Assembly (NCBI RefSeq): GCF_950100655.1
Contig: NZ_CATNLY010000023.1
Location: 744,001 to 808,000 of the forward strand
Source of the DNA: Pleomorphomonas sp. T1.2MG-36
GTDB lineage: Bacteria > Pseudomonadota > Alphaproteobacteria > Rhizobiales > Pleomorphomonadaceae
DNA: 64,000 bases
Direction: 5' to 3'
The notes below the pieces were generated by a model, which was not told the origin of the DNA, searched no databases, and saw only the letters and a list, made by a program, of their open reading frames with translations. This document shows, piece by piece, positions 1 through 8,089 of this stretch (position 1 is its first letter; every line of letters begins with the position of its first letter). Made by a program: the position numbers and the translations under genes.

Positions 1-191
1 CACCGCTCCGTCGCCGCCAGCTTCTCGAAGAGGCGATGACGGCCCTCGAACCGGGGCGGCCATTCATTCAGTTTTCCTATGCTCTGGTGCCGCCGGTTCC
101 CGCCGAGGCCGGGCGCTGGACCCTCGGCGTCAGCGGCTGGATCGTTCGCAACCTGCCGCCGGCTCGCGTCTGGACCTATCGCAAGGCGTAA
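1..191 (+). CDS. Phospholipid N-methyltransferase, C-terminal end (partial)
   Basis: The window opens inside a reading frame whose codons begin at position 3 and end with TAA at 189-191. The visible 62 residues include FIQFSYALVPPVP and end NLPPARVWTYRKA. This QF(S/T)Y...PPVP...NLPPA.VW.YR pattern is what I know from the C-terminus of the soluble alphaproteobacterial PmtA-type phospholipid N-methyltransferases, which methylate phosphatidylethanolamine stepwise to phosphatidylcholine with SAM. The SAM-binding part lies outside the window, so the assignment rests on the tail only. The MarR gene that follows is on the opposite strand and converges with it. Confidence 0.6.
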   Translation, partial: PLRRRQLLEEAMTALEPGRPFIQFSYALVPPVPAEAGRWTLGVSGWIVRNLPPARVWTYRKA

Positions 192-210
192 GGCCCGGAC
201 GGCAAGGCGG

Positions 211-765
211 TCAGATCTCGTCGCAAGTCGCGGAAGAACCATCCGGCGAAGCGTCCTTGGCCGCCAGAAGCTCCGCCTTGAAACTGCATGTGCAGTAAAT
301 TCGCGAACACATCCGGCAGAGACGGCGGCGATCGTGCCCGCGTGCCGCGTGATCGCGCAGCATCCGATCGATAAGCCCGTCGAGAAGATCGCGCTCCTCG
401 GCCGACAGACTGGCGAGAAAGCCGCCGCTCGCGGCAAGGCGGTGCTCCTGCAACCCGTCCGCCCGCCGCCGCCCGGCCGGCGTGATTTCCACCAGCACTT
501 CACGACCGACGCGACGGCGGCGATGCAGCAGACCGTCGGCCTCCAGCCGGTCGATGAGCCGGACGGTGGCCGAATGGGTGAGGCCGACGATGGCGGCCAT
601 CTCGCCAATGCTGGCCGGAGGGTTGTTGGCGGCGGTGATCAGGGCGGCGACGGCCGTCGGTGCGAGGGCGGCATCCCCGGAGAGCGTCGCATCCGTGATG
701 GCCAGCGACAGGGCAGCAAACTTGTTCGACAGGTGCTTCTCCACGTTTTCCCTCGCCTCCGGCAT
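211..765 (-). CDS. MarR-family transcriptional regulator with C-terminal cysteine cluster
   Basis: This is a 184-residue winged-helix protein. The MarR core reads SIGEMAAIVGLTHSATVRL (DNA-recognition helix) followed by a wing with RRRRVGREVLVEIT. The ATG at 765 was chosen over an upstream in-frame TTG at 783, which lacks a better ribosome site. The tail is unusual: cysteines at about 150, 153, 158 and 160 form CRMCSRIYCTC (CxxCx4CxC), with one more near the C-terminus. MarR proteins usually bind DNA as dimers and respond to small ligands or oxidation; the tail suggests metal or redox sensing, which is inference. The gene is divergent from lepA, and the 221-bp gap contains an imperfect ATTCAA/TTGATA dyad near 806-826 that could be its operator. 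No target is obvious. Confidence 0.8.
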   Translation of the reverse strand: MPEARENVEKHLSNKFAALSLAITDATLSGDAALAPTAVAALITAANNPPASIGEMAAIVGLTHSATVRLIDRLEADGLLHRRRRVGREVLVEITPAGRRRADGLQEHRLAASGGFLASLSAEERDLLDGLIDRMLRDHAARGHDRRRLCRMCSRIYCTCSFKAELLAAKDASPDGSSATCDEI

Positions 766-950
766 CCGTCCCGACCTTACCAAAGGGTCTTCGCGTCACC
801 GAAAATTCAACCATTTCTCATTGATAAACGAAGGCGATGACGGCTACCGCTCAGAAAAACACTTATCGCGTTCAAGACATAAGCCGTGCCGACCGGTCGC
901 CGAAGCGAACGATGGCTCGGAAAACCTTGCTCCGGCCGGGCGTCAGGTGC

Positions 951-979
951 TTGGCGGTGGGGCGGGGTAATGATATCTA
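951..979 (+). promoter_or_regulatory. Predicted sigma-70 promoter of lepA
   Basis: TTGGCG at 951-956 and TATCTA at 974-979 are separated by 17 bases. The expected transcription start lies at about 985-987, at the lepA ATG itself, so the message may be leaderless. This rests on motif reading only. Confidence 0.4.
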
Positions 980-986
980 GCCGGCC

Positions 987-2792
987 ATGACGACAAAGCC
1001 GCTCTCCCATATTCGCAACTTCGCCATCATCGCTCACATCGATCATGGCAAGTCGACGCTCGCCGACCGCCTGATCCAGACGACGGGCGCCGTTGCCCAG
1101 CGCGACATGAAGGAACAGATCCTCGACTCGATGGACATCGAGCGCGAGCGCGGCATCACCATCAAGGCACAGACCGTTCGCCTCGCCTACAAGGCCGAGG
1201 ACGGCGAGACCTACACGCTCAATCTGATGGATACGCCCGGCCACGTCGACTTCGCCTACGAGGTCAGCCGTTCGCTTGCAGCCTGCGAGGGATCGCTGCT
1301 CGTGGTCGATGCCAGCCAGGGCGTCGAGGCGCAGACGCTCGCCAACGTCTACCAGGCGATCGACAACAACCACGAGATCGTGCCGATCCTCAACAAGGTG
1401 GACCTGCCGGCCGCCGAGCCGGAGCGGGTCAAGAGCCAGATCGAGGACGTGATCGGCCTCGATGCCTCCGACGCCGTGGAGATTTCCGCCAAGACCGGGC
1501 TCAACATCGAGGGTGTGCTGGAGGCGATCGTCAAGCGCCTGCCGCCGCCCAAGGGCGATCCGGACGCGCCACTCAAGGCCCTGCTGGTGGACAGCTGGTA
1601 TGACGCCTACCTCGGCGTCATGGTGCTCGTGCGCATCATCGACGGCGTGCTTCAAAAGGGCATGAAGGTCAGGATGATGCGGACCGGCGCCGTCTACGAG
1701 ATAGAGCGCGTCGGCTACATGACGCCCAAGCTCGAACTCTGCGACAAGCTGACGACCGGCGAGGTCGGCGTCATCACCGCTTCGATCAAGGAAGTGGCCG
1801 ATACCGCCGTCGGCGATACCATCACCGACGAACGGCGACAGACCACCGAGCCGCTGCCCGGCTTCCGTCCGGCGCAGCCCGTGGTGTTCTGCGGACTGTT
1901 CCCGGTCGACGCCGCCGACTTCGAAGACCTGCGCGCCGCCGTCGGCAAGTTGCGACTCAACGACGCCAGCTTCTCCTTCGAAATGGAAACCTCGGCCGCG
2001 CTCGGCTTCGGCTTCCGCTGCGGCTTCCTCGGCCTGTTGCATCTCGAAATCATCCAGGAGCGACTGGAGCGCGAGTTCAACCTCGACCTGATCGCCACGG
2101 CGCCGTCGGTCATCTACAAGATGACGCTGACCGATGGCACGGAGATCGAGCTGCACAACCCGGCCGACATGCCGGAGGTGACGCGCATTTCGGTGATCGC
2201 CGAGCCCTGGATCCGCGCCTCGATCATGACGCCCGACGACTACCTCGGCGCCATCCTGAAGCTTTGCCAGGACCGGCGCGGCATCCAGATCGACCTCTCC
2301 TACGTCGGCAGCCGGGCCATCGTGCAGTACGACTTGCCGCTCAACGAAGTGGTGTTCGACTTCTACGACCGGCTGAAGTCGATCTCCAAGGGCTACGCGT
2401 CGTTCGACTATCACCTCAGCGACTATCGCGAGGGCGATCTCGTCAAGATGCAGATCCTCGTCAACGCCGAGCCGGTGGATGCGCTTTCCGTGCTCGTCCA
2501 CCGCAGCCAGTCGGAACGGCGCGGCCGTGCGATGTGCGAGAAGCTGAAGGATCTCATCCCGCAGCACATGTTCCAGATCCCGATCCAAGCGGCGATCGGC
2601 GGCAAGATCATCGCCCGCGAGACCATCCGGGCGCTCCGCAAGGACGTTCTCGCCAAGTGCTACGGCGGTGACGTGACGCGCAAGCGCAAGCTTCTGGACA
2701 AGCAGAAGGAAGGCAAGAAGCGGCTTCGCCAGTTCGGCAAGGTGGAAATCCCGCAGGAGGCCTTCATTGCAGCGCTGAAGATGGACGACTGA
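987..2792 (+). CDS. lepA: Elongation factor 4 (LepA), back-translocating ribosomal GTPase
   Basis: The 601-residue protein has the family's usual length. It is a translational GTPase that acts on the ribosome and helps it recover from stalled or mistranslocated states. The G domain shows AHIDHGKST (P-loop, residues 16-24), the RGITI switch I motif, DTPGH (switch II) and NKVD. EF-G-like domains III and V follow, and the LepA-specific C-terminal domain ends near residue 601 with the basic [14 protein letters not shown] segment. There is no clear Shine-Dalgarno sequence before the ATG, while a good -10 element ends only 7 bases upstream. The gene appears monocistronic: its 3' side meets grpE convergently at a shared hairpin terminator. 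Confidence 0.97.
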   Translation: MTTKPLSHIRNFAIIAHIDHGKSTLADRLIQTTGAVAQRDMKEQILDSMDIERERGITIKAQTVRLAYKAEDGETYTLNLMDTPGHVDFAYEVSRSLAACEGSLLVVDASQGVEAQTLANVYQAIDNNHEIVPILNKVDLPAAEPERVKSQIEDVIGLDASDAVEISAKTGLNIEGVLEAIVKRLPPPKGDPDAPLKALLVDSWYDAYLGVMVLVRIIDGVLQKGMKVRMMRTGAVYEIERVGYMTPKLELCDKLTTGEVGVITASIKEVADTAVGDTITDERRQTTEPLPGFRPAQPVVFCGLFPVDAADFEDLRAAVGKLRLNDASFSFEMETSAALGFGFRCGFLGLLHLEIIQERLEREFNLDLIATAPSVIYKMTLTDGTEIELHNPADMPEVTRISVIAEPWIRASIMTPDDYLGAILKLCQDRRGIQIDLSYVGSRAIVQYDLPLNEVVFDFYDRLKSISKGYASFDYHLSDYREGDLVKMQILVNAEPVDALSVLVHRSQSERRGRAMCEKLKDLIPQHMFQIPIQAAIGGKIIARETIRALRKDVLAKCYGGDVTRKRKLLDKQKEGKKRLRQFGKVEIPQEAFIAALKMDD

Positions 2793-3002
2793 GCGAACAC
2801 CAGCGGCAGGCCGTCCCCTTGGCGCGTCTGCCGCCGGGCTGGCAATGTCCCCCGCGTGCAACGCAGGGCCGTTCCGACATTGCCGCCCGAGGGCGACCAT
2901 CCCCTCCTGGGGCCTTGCGTGACGCTAGACGCGATGGCGCGCGATTGCCAGTCCCTTTTACGTGAAATCGCGTACAGACCCGTCCGAAGTTCAAATAACG
3001 TT

Positions 3003-3046
3003 GAGAAAAGAAAAAGGGCGCCCGTTCGGACGCCCTTTCTGCTTTT
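3003..3046. terminator. Bidirectional intrinsic terminator between lepA and grpE
   Basis: AAAGGGCG at 3013-3020 pairs perfectly with CGCCCTTT at 3031-3038 around a 10-base loop. Read on the minus strand the stem is followed by a T-rich run (positions 3014 down to 3003), which serves grpE. On the plus strand a weaker T-rich tail (3036-3046) follows and may serve lepA. The 210 bases between lepA and this hairpin show nothing else recognisable. Confidence 0.8.
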
Positions 3047-3060
3047 GTTGCAGCTTCGGT

Positions 3061-3684
3061 TCACACCGTCTTGTCGACCTTGTGGCCGCCGTCGGCCGGC
3101 GTTTCGGGCTGAACGGCTGCTTCCTCGGCAGGCGCCGCCTTCGGGCCGCCGCGGCCGACGCCGACGAGGGCCGGACGCAACACCCGCTCGCCGATCTTGA
3201 AGCCGACCTGCATGACCTGCACCACCGTACCGGCCGGCACGCTCGGATCGGGGACTTCGAACATCGCCTGGTGGAAATTGGGATCGAACTTCTCGCCGGT
3301 CGGATCGACGCGGCTGATGCCGTGCTTTTCGAGCGCCTTCATCAGTTCGCGCTCGGTCAGCTCGACGCCCTCGACCAGCGAAATCAGCGCTTCGCCACCG
3401 GTGGCGCGCGCTTCGGCGTCGACTGCCGCGATGGCACGCGTCAGGTTGTCGGCGGCGCCGACGATGTCGCGGGCGAAGTTGGTCACCGCATAGGTGCGGG
3501 CATCGGCGATCTCGCGCTCGGTCCGGCGGCGGAGATTCTCCATGTCGGCGAGGGTACGGAGGAGCTGATCCTTGAGATCGCCCGCCTCCTTTTCGAGGGC
3601 GGCGATGCGCTGGAGTCCCTGGTCGACCACCGGGTCCAGTTCGGGGGCGGCCGGTTCGGGAGTCTGTGCTGTCTCGTCTGCCAT
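3061..3684 (-). CDS. grpE: GrpE, nucleotide exchange factor of DnaK
   Basis: This 207-residue protein opens ADP-bound DnaK to release nucleotide and substrate in the cytosolic Hsp70 cycle. It shows an acidic N-terminus, a long coiled-coil helix (about residues 30-100, containing LADMENLRRRTEREI) and the GrpE C-terminal beta domain with FDPNFHQAMFEV and GTVVQVMQVGFKIGERVLRP. The start at 3684 (MADETAQ) is preceded by GAGGACAAG; a longer frame upstream (to 3762) lacks this support. The C-terminal tail is proline- and alanine-rich. hrcA lies upstream on the same strand, but a GFA-family gene on the plus strand separates them. No CIRCE element is visible. Confidence 0.95.
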   Translation of the reverse strand: MADETAQTPEPAAPELDPVVDQGLQRIAALEKEAGDLKDQLLRTLADMENLRRRTEREIADARTYAVTNFARDIVGAADNLTRAIAAVDAEARATGGEALISLVEGVELTERELMKALEKHGISRVDPTGEKFDPNFHQAMFEVPDPSVPAGTVVQVMQVGFKIGERVLRPALVGVGRGGPKAAPAEEAAVQPETPADGGHKVDKTV

Positions 3685-3914
3685 CTTGTCCTCATACTGT
3701 CTGAAAGCGGCTGTCGCCGCCAAACGTGCTCCGGATTTGAGGGTTTCGGACAGGAAAATCAACCCTTGGCCCCGCTTTCCCTGCGCGCAGCCCTACAAGT
3801 ATGCTTCCGCAGGCGGCGATGCTAGCCTTCGTCACGATAGGCGCCACGGACGGCTTCCGTCGCAGGGACGATATCGGCCGTCCATGACGGTGCCTTCCGA
3901 ATGGGGAAAAGCGA

Positions 3915-4325
3915 ATGGCTCAAGGACCAAACCGCCTTCGCGGCGAGTGCCTTTGTCGTCGGGTGGGCTACGAGGTGGACGACGCCTTCGAGTATGCATT
4001 GAACTGCCATTGCTCGAACTGCCGTCGTGCGACCGGAGCCGCCTTCAAGCCTTTTGCCGGCATTCGCGCGGAACAACTGGCCGTGGTGCGCGGCCGAGAT
4101 GACATCATGCGCTTCGATGAAGGCAACCATGACGCCCATTGCGGCCACTGCGGCTCGCTACTCTATTCGCAGGTCCGCGACGGAGCCTATGCCCATGTCA
4201 CCCTGGGCACGCTGGTCGACCCGCCGTCGATCCGGCCGACCGCGCATATCTTTGTCGGCTCCAAGGCCCCCTGGTTCGAGATCTCGGACGCGCTGCCACA
4301 GTTCGACGAGTTTCCAACCGACTGA
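3915..4325 (+). CDS. GFA-family zinc protein (glutathione-dependent formaldehyde-activating/CENP-V fold)
   Basis: The 136-residue protein carries the complete cysteine pattern of the GFA family: C12-x-C14 near the N-terminus, C31-x-C33-xx-C36 (CHCSNC) and C76-xx-C79 (CGHCG), which bind structural and catalytic zinc. The founding member, Gfa, was linked to S-hydroxymethylglutathione formation, but most relatives have no proven substrate, so I keep the call at family level. The gene stands alone on the plus strand between hrcA and grpE, both on the minus strand, and converges with hrcA. No operon partner hints at its substrate. Confidence 0.85.
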   Translation: MAQGPNRLRGECLCRRVGYEVDDAFEYALNCHCSNCRRATGAAFKPFAGIRAEQLAVVRGRDDIMRFDEGNHDAHCGHCGSLLYSQVRDGAYAHVTLGTLVDPPSIRPTAHIFVGSKAPWFEISDALPQFDEFPTD

Positions 4326-4394
4326 CCGCGCGCTCGGCTCTTGTTGCCAGGCGTCGTCTTGTCGCCTCTCGTTTCACTCCGGTCGAATGACGCT

Positions 4395-5465
4395 CTATCC
4401 AAGAAGACGGCCGACCACCCGGGCGGTGTAGTCGACCATCGGCACGACGCGAGCATAATTGAGACGGGTCGGGCCGATGACGCCGACGACGCCGATCACG
4501 CGCGCCTCGGTGTCGCGATAGGGCGACACCACAAGCGACGAGCCCGACAGCCCGAACAGCTTGTTCTCCGAGCCGATGAAGATGCGCACCCCCTCGCCGG
4601 CATCGGCCAGCCCCAGGAGCTCGATCAGGTCCTCGGAACTCTCAAGCTCGTCAAAGAGCGCCCGGATGCGCTCCAGGTCCTCGGCGGCCCGGACATCGTC
4701 CAGCAGGTTGGCTCGCCCCCGGACGATCAGCGTCTGGGGCCGGCTGCCGTCGGCATCCGCCCACGAAGCCAGACCGGCATCGACGAGGCGGGCGGTCAAG
4801 GTATCCAGTTCGAGCTTGCGCGCGGCGCGCTGGCGCTCGACCTCGGTGCGCGTTTCGCTGAGAGTACGCCCCCGAATGTGGGCGTTGAGATAGTTCGCCG
4901 CCTCCTGCAAGGCGGAAGCCGGCAGGTCCGGAGGCAGATCGACCAGCCGGTTCTCGACGGTGCCGTTGTCGCCGACCAGCACGACGATGCCGCGCGTCGG
5001 CTCGATGCGCACGAACTCGATGTGCCTGAGGCGCGGATCGGCTTTCTGCGTCAGCACCACGCCGGCGCCACGCGTCAACCCGGACAGCGTCTGCGATGCC
5101 TCCGTCAGCACGTCCTCGACGCTCTTGCCGGTACCCGACGCCTTGAGGCGGCCTTCGATTGCCGATCGATCGCCTTCGGTGAGGTCGCCGATCTCCAGCA
5201 TGGCATCGACGAAGAAGCGCAGGCCGAATTCGGTCGGCAGCCGGCCGGCGGACGTGTGCGGCGCGTACAGGAGCCCCGCCGCCTCCAGATCGGACATGAC
5301 GTTGCGGACCGAGGCGGGCGACAGCGGCGCGGCAAGAAGGCGCGATATGTTGCGGCTGCCGACGGGATCGCCGGTGTCGAGATAGGCCTCGACGATGCGA
5401 CGGAAGATATCGCGCGATCGCGCGTCGAGTTCCCGCAAGCCGCCCTGTCCACCTGTCGTCACCAC
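4395..5465 (-). CDS. hrcA: HrcA, heat-shock repressor of the CIRCE regulon
   Basis: The 356-residue length fits alphaproteobacterial HrcA. The N-terminal winged helix ([26 protein letters not shown] and [17 protein letters not shown], about residues 15-75) is followed by the [18 protein letters not shown] segment and the GAF-like domain. HrcA represses groESL and sometimes dnaK or grpE by binding the CIRCE inverted repeat, with GroEL helping it fold. The start codon is GTG at 5465, with AAAGGAG about 10 bases upstream. I see no CIRCE sequence in this window, so its targets are elsewhere. It is divergent from tsaB. Confidence 0.95.
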   Translation of the reverse strand: MVTTGGQGGLRELDARSRDIFRRIVEAYLDTGDPVGSRNISRLLAAPLSPASVRNVMSDLEAAGLLYAPHTSAGRLPTEFGLRFFVDAMLEIGDLTEGDRSAIEGRLKASGTGKSVEDVLTEASQTLSGLTRGAGVVLTQKADPRLRHIEFVRIEPTRGIVVLVGDNGTVENRLVDLPPDLPASALQEAANYLNAHIRGRTLSETRTEVERQRAARKLELDTLTARLVDAGLASWADADGSRPQTLIVRGRANLLDDVRAAEDLERIRALFDELESSEDLIELLGLADAGEGVRIFIGSENKLFGLSGSSLVVSPYRDTEARVIGVVGVIGPTRLNYARVVPMVDYTARVVGRLLG

Positions 5466-5608
5466 GATACCGTAGCTCCTTTACCATCAGGGCTAATCTG
5501 GCCATACCGACACGGCGACGCAAGCCCCGGAGACCGTTTGGCCGCGGGAAGGTGGACGACGTGGCATGGCTGCTCGACAGCGGCTGCGGGCCGGGATAAA
5601 GGGGGCCG

Positions 5609-6280
5609 ATGCTGACGCTCGCGCTCGATACCGCCAACGACCGGGTTGCCGTCGCCCTCTTGGGCGATGGCAGGGAGACGGTGCGCGTCGAGGCCATCTC
5701 GCGCGGGCATGCCGAACGGCTGTTTCCGCTGATCGACGAAGTGCTGACCACGGCCGGCGTCGAGATCGAAGGCGTCGGGCGAATCGCCGTCAACGTCGGC
5801 CCCGGCAGCTTCACCGGCATCCGCATCGCCGTGGCGGCGGGTCGCGGGCTTGGGCTGGCCCTCGGAATTCCGGTGGTGGGCATCGACGCGCTTCGTCTCA
5901 TCGCCGCGTCGCTCGAAGAACCGGCGGAGGGCCCCATACTGGCCGCCGTCGATGCCCGGCGCGGCGAGGTCTACGCCGCTCTCTACGACGCGAAGGGCGA
6001 TGTGCTGGAAGCTCCGTTCGCCGCCGATGCGGCAAGCGTGCTCGCTCGGCTGGGCGCCCGCGTCGCCGTGATTGCCGGTTCGGGTGCGGCGATCCTTACT
6101 CATCAGGCGGCGACTTCCGGCTTGCGGGTACCGCCGGTCGACGCGATGACCGCGACGGATCCGCTGGCCCTGGCGCGGCTTGGCGGTCTTGCCGAGCCGG
6201 CCACCGCCCTGCCCCGCCCGCTTTATCTCAGGGCACCCGACGCCAAGCCGCAACCGCCGGTGCCCGGCCTTCTCGCATGA
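5609..6280 (+). CDS. tsaB: TsaB, tRNA threonylcarbamoyladenosine synthesis scaffold
   Basis: The 223-residue protein has the ASKHA-type fold of TsaB (YeaZ): LTLALDTAND at the N-terminus and the diagnostic NVGPGSFTGIRI motif around residues 70-81. TsaB dimerises with TsaD, and with TsaE supports transfer of threonylcarbamoyl to A37 of ANN-decoding tRNAs. It has no catalytic activity alone. Its stop codon overlaps the rimI start (ATGA at 6277-6280), the usual tsaB-rimI pairing. It is divergent from hrcA across 143 bp. Confidence 0.95.
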   Translation: MLTLALDTANDRVAVALLGDGRETVRVEAISRGHAERLFPLIDEVLTTAGVEIEGVGRIAVNVGPGSFTGIRIAVAAGRGLGLALGIPVVGIDALRLIAASLEEPAEGPILAAVDARRGEVYAALYDAKGDVLEAPFAADAASVLARLGARVAVIAGSGAAILTHQAATSGLRVPPVDAMTATDPLALARLGGLAEPATALPRPLYLRAPDAKPQPPVPGLLA

Positions 6281-6786
6281 TGTCCGACGCCATGAAGTTT
6301 TTCGACCTGATGCGCCTGTTCGCCGCCCCTCGTCCGATCTGCGAGCCCGGTCGCGTCGCCGATGCCGACGATCTTGCCGCGCTGCACGCCCACGCGTTTC
6401 GCCACGGTTGGCCGTCCACCGAGATGGAAGCGTTGATCTCCGATCCCACGGTGACGACGGTCGTGGCCCGCGAAGGCCGAACGCCCTTTACCCGTCGACC
6501 GATCGGGTTCGTCATGACGCGTGCGGCCGCAGATGAGGCCGAAGTCCTGACCGTTGTCGTTTCCCCGGCACGCCGCGGCCGTGGCGTAGGTCGGCTGATG
6601 ATGGACGAGACGATCCGCCGCCTCTACTTCATGCGCATCGCCTCGCTGTTCCTCGAGGTGGACGAGAACAACGATTCGGCTCTCACTCTCTATCGACGTC
6701 TCGGTTTCCGGGAGGTCGGCCGCCGTGCCAACTACTACGCCGGGGGGACTGCGAACGCCCTTGTCATGCGAGCCGATCTCAAATAA
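6277..6786 (+). CDS. rimI: RimI-type ribosomal protein N-acetyltransferase (GNAT)
   Basis: The 169-residue GNAT protein shows the acetyl-CoA pyrophosphate loop as RRGRGVGRLM, preceded by the beta-4 strand EVLTVVVSPA and followed by LEVDENNDSALTLYRRLGF. This is characteristic of RimI, which acetylates the N-terminus of ribosomal protein S18 in E. coli. The start is uncertain among three ATGs (6277, 6280 and 6292). The first makes a 4-base overlap with tsaB and suggests translational coupling. Confidence 0.9.
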   Translation: MMSDAMKFFDLMRLFAAPRPICEPGRVADADDLAALHAHAFRHGWPSTEMEALISDPTVTTVVAREGRTPFTRRPIGFVMTRAAADEAEVLTVVVSPARRGRGVGRLMMDETIRRLYFMRIASLFLEVDENNDSALTLYRRLGFREVGRRANYYAGGTANALVMRADLK

Positions 6787-6834
6787 CCCATACTTGGCCG
6801 GCGACGGAGGCCAAGCAGTTCGAGGGTACCCGCG

Positions 6835-7281
6835 ATGACCGAGGAAACCACTCCGCTCTCTTTGGAAGAAGCCTGTGCGGCGCGCGGCATGCGCATGACC
6901 GAGCAGCGGCGAATCATCGCGCGCGTGCTGGAGCAGGCCGTCGATCATCCCGATGTCGAAGAAGTTTACCGGCGCGCCTCGGCGATCGACAGCAACATCT
7001 CGATCTCCACCGTCTATCGCACCGTCAAACTGTTCGACGACGCTGGCATGATCGCCCGGCTCGACTTCCGCGATGGCCGTTCGCGCTATGAGCCGCTGCC
7101 AGACGAGCACCACGATCACCTGATCGACTTCCGCACCGGTGCGGTGGTCGAGTTCCACAGCGACGAGATCGAGGCTCTGCAGCGCGAAGTCGCACGCAAG
7201 CTGGGTTACAAGCTGATCGACCACCGGCTCGAGCTCTATGGCGTACCGCTCGATGAAGCCGGCAAGGAGGACAAGGCGTGA
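6835..7281 (+). CDS. fur: Fur/Mur-family metalloregulator lacking the CxxC zinc site
   Basis: This 148-residue protein has the Fur winged helix (MRMTEQRRIIARVL ... ISISTVYRTVKLFDDAGMI) and the metal-binding HHDHLIDFRTG motif in the C-terminal half. Classical Fur has CxxC pairs for structural zinc; here the only cysteine is near residue 14 and none occurs in the dimerisation domain. This matches the alphaproteobacterial branch that often acts as the manganese uptake regulator Mur. Its place after rimI and before plsC is the usual rhizobial setting. A 7-bp hairpin (CTTGGCC/GGCCAAG, 6793-6815) lies in the short gap before it. Whether it senses Mn or Fe cannot be read from sequence. Confidence 0.9.
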   Translation: MTEETTPLSLEEACAARGMRMTEQRRIIARVLEQAVDHPDVEEVYRRASAIDSNISISTVYRTVKLFDDAGMIARLDFRDGRSRYEPLPDEHHDHLIDFRTGAVVEFHSDEIEALQREVARKLGYKLIDHRLELYGVPLDEAGKEDKA

Positions 7282-8066
7282 AACCAGGCCACGTCAGGGC
7301 GGCGATGACGCTGCCGCTGTTTTCCGTGGCCGCTTTCATTCTCGTCCTTCTCTATCTTCCGGCACGGCGTTTCCGCTGGCGTCTCGCCGGCTGGCTTCAG
7401 ATGGTCTTTCACCGGCTGGCCTTATGGGCGCTCGGCATCAGGCTGCACGTGCGCGGTCGACCGGCAGCCGACCGCCCGCTGCTTCTCGCCGCCAACCATG
7501 CTTCGTGGATCGACATTTCCGCTTACAGCGCCGTGATGCCACTATCTTTCGTGGCCAAGCGCGAGGTCGGCACCTGGCCGCTGATCGGTTTCTTTGCCCG
7601 CTTGCAGCACTCGGTGTTCGTCGATCGGGCCCGGCGCGGCGCCACCGCCGATCAGGCGGACAGCATCGGCCGCCGACTGGCGGATGGCGACACCATCGTG
7701 CTGTTCCCCGAGGGCACCACATCGGACGGCAACCAGGTGCTGCCCTTCCGCTCGTCGCTGTTCGGCGCCGCCCGCACGGCCCTCGACGAGGCCGGCGTCG
7801 AAGCGGTTTTCGTGCAGCCGGTGGCGATCGCCTATACCCACATGCTCGGACTGCCGCTTGGCCGCTCGGGGCGCTCGATCGTATCCTGGGTCGGCGACCA
7901 GGACCTCGTGCCACACGCCAAGGATCTGCTCGCTGCCTCCGATTTCGATGTGAGCATCGTCTTTGGCGAACCGATCCGCTTCGATCGCGGCACCGACCGC
8001 AAGAAGGTTTCCCTTGAGGCTGAGAAGGCCGTGCGCCGGTTGCTGGCCGCCGAACTCAGGGGCTGA
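7278..8066 (+). CDS. plsC: 1-acyl-sn-glycerol-3-phosphate acyltransferase (PlsC)
   Basis: The 262-residue inner-membrane protein converts lysophosphatidic acid to phosphatidic acid. It has an N-terminal membrane segment (about residues 8-27), the catalytic NHxxxxD motif as N73-H74-ASWI-D79, and the glycerol-phosphate binding motif FPEGTTSDG (about 143-151). The start is GTG at 7278, overlapping the fur stop (GTGA), with GGAGG about 7 bases upstream; an ATG at 7305 is an alternative. Its stop lies 23 bp from the convergent mesaconyl-CoA hydratase gene. Confidence 0.93.
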   Translation: MKPGHVRAAMTLPLFSVAAFILVLLYLPARRFRWRLAGWLQMVFHRLALWALGIRLHVRGRPAADRPLLLAANHASWIDISAYSAVMPLSFVAKREVGTWPLIGFFARLQHSVFVDRARRGATADQADSIGRRLADGDTIVLFPEGTTSDGNQVLPFRSSLFGAARTALDEAGVEAVFVQPVAIAYTHMLGLPLGRSGRSIVSWVGDQDLVPHAKDLLAASDFDVSIVFGEPIRFDRGTDRKKVSLEAEKAVRRLLAAELRG

Positions 8067-8089
8067 TCGGCGGACCGGTCGAGCAAGCG

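Noticed and set aside
807..2900. Very long open frame antisense to lepA, and similar long frames antisense to the receptor gene (19552-22077) and the GH31 gene (57833-61312)
   Set aside because: High-GC coding sequence leaves long stop-free shadow frames on the other strand. The products are low-complexity (Arg-, Asp-, His-rich) with no motifs, while the sense frames are unmistakable.
5466..5608. CIRCE element for HrcA
   Set aside because: I looked upstream of hrcA and grpE for the TTAGCACTC-N9-GAGTGCTAA dyad and found nothing close.
4651..5937. A 428-residue open frame overlapping hrcA and tsaB on the minus strand
   Set aside because: It overlaps two certain genes in other frames and has no recognisable domain.
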